A stretch of DNA of 25,421 nucleotides from WUQU01 sp038849025 (lineage in GTDB: Archaea > Thermoproteota > Bathyarchaeia > Bathyarchaeales > Bathycorpusculaceae): positions 1-25,421 of the forward strand of contig JAWCNE010000021.1 of assembly GCA_038849025.1 (NCBI GenBank). The letters run 5' to 3'. Below are positions 24,920 to 25,421 of this stretch, in pieces (the first letter of the stretch is position 1; each line of letters opens with the position of its first letter). The notes beneath the pieces were generated by a model. It was not told the DNA's origin. It was given only the letters and a program-made list of their open reading frames with translations, and ran no database searches. Made by a program: the position numbers and the translations under genes.

Positions 24920-25421
24920 TCAAGTTTTGTTAATTTGTTCTATTAGGTTTGGCAGGTCAGTTATTGAGGTGATTAAGTAATGTGCTCCAGCGTCTATGAG
25001 TTCTTGGGGTTTGGAAACTCCTGTGGGGATGCCTACAGCAATGGTGTTAAGTTTTCTTGCGCATTCCATGTCTATGGGGCTGTCTCCAACCATTAGGGCT
25101 TCTTCAGTTTTCACTCCTAAAGTTTTTAAGGCAGCTTCGAGATGTTCCGAATCCGGCTTAACGTTTTTAACCCTATCCCTCGGAGTTACGACATTAAAGA
25201 AATCTTCAATTTTAAACTTTTTTAGGATGTAACTTACTGTTTTTTCACTGCTTGCGGTGCACAAGCCAATTTTTAAGCCTTTGTCTTTTAGAGTTTTCAA
25301 AACTTCAGTTGCTCCAAGCACTAATTGCGTGGTTTTTGCTGCCTCTAACTCGTATTTTTCAGTGATGGCCCAAACGCCTTTGTAGACGTCTTCTAAGGCT
25401 TTCTCTGCTTTTCCGTTGTTT
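24920..25421 (-). CDS. HAD-superfamily phosphatase, C-terminal part (cut by window edge)
   Basis: At least 167 residues; the open frame continues through the right edge, so the N-terminus with the catalytic DxD is missing from view. Visible HAD motifs are motif II LCTASS (serine), motif III lysine in VKNVKPDSE, and motif IV GDSPIDMECA, with the acidic pair binding Mg. The start of the visible region (KALEDVYKGVWAITEKYEL) is the helical cap, as in phosphoglycolate phosphatase and beta-phosphoglucomutase relatives (subfamily IA). It acts in the cytoplasm on a small phosphorylated compound that cannot be named. A GTG at 25321 is internal, not the start, because the frame and the cap continue upstream. 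Confidence 0.88.
   Translation of the reverse strand, partial: NNGKAEKALEDVYKGVWAITEKYELEAAKTTQLVLGATEVLKTLKDKGLKIGLCTASSEKTVSYILKKFKIEDFFNVVTPRDRVKNVKPDSEHLEAALKTLGVKTEEALMVGDSPIDMECARKLNTIAVGIPTGVSKPQELIDAGAHYLITSITDLPNLIEQINKT

Overview
The window looks like a chromosomal segment of an uncultivated archaeon, most plausibly a TACK-lineage organism such as a Bathyarchaeia member. The lineage is an inference; no rRNA or other marker gene is present. The archaeal signs are: a UbiA enzyme resembling the ether-lipid (digeranylgeranylglyceryl phosphate) synthase branch; CobY, the archaeal adenosylcobinamide-phosphate guanylyltransferase, in place of CobU; many TTG and GTG starts; TATA-like boxes about 26-28 bases before start codons, suggesting leaderless transcripts; and large secreted PQQ-propeller and NosD-type beta-helix proteins. 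Base composition is AT-leaning throughout. I see no CRISPR array, insertion sequence, tRNA or rRNA.

Layout. 1-1194 (minus): a sugar-nucleotide epimerase followed by the start of a UbiA prenyltransferase that runs off the left edge. 1248-3791: cobS and cobY on plus, converging on a threonine-phosphate decarboxylase (cobD) on minus across a hairpin terminator; cobD lies behind a small membrane protein built from two copies of one module. 4389-7315 (plus): a three-gene glycosyltransferase operon, sharing a palindromic TATA box with the divergent membrane protein. 7308-11366 (minus): an amidohydrolase, then a radical SAM/SPASM protein with a zinc ribbon, closely followed by a DUF362 protein. 11517-12608 (plus): an aldo/keto reductase fused to a two-cluster ferredoxin, lacking the usual catalytic tyrosine. 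12605-14831 (minus): a second radical SAM/SPASM protein and cbiB. 15020-17310: divergent secreted/membrane proteins, one of unknown family and one NosD-like. 17350-20336: two divergent B12-binding radical SAM proteins. 20337-20633: a non-coding interval with several inverted repeats. 20634-24647 (minus): a large PQQ-propeller surface protein, a VTT (DedA-like) membrane protein and an unknown secreted protein. 24920-25421 (minus): a HAD phosphatase cut by the right edge.

How the genes fit together. CobD, CbiB, CobY and CobS cover the lower cobalamin pathway: making aminopropanol phosphate, attaching it to the corrin ring, activating with GTP and joining the lower ligand. The genes are scattered over 12 kb rather than in one operon. 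Two B12-binding radical SAM proteins in the same window are likely cobalamin consumers. Two other radical SAM/SPASM proteins resemble the AhbC/AhbD/NirJ tetrapyrrole-modifying group, though their substrates cannot be read from sequence. The glycosyltransferases, epimerase and UbiA enzyme suggest cell-envelope lipid and glycan assembly, matching the several exported proteins on the right side. I do not see one clearly new system. The best leads are the zinc-ribbon radical SAM/DUF362 pair, the altered reductase, the duplicated membrane module, the symmetric divergent promoter and the structured interval at 20369-20556.
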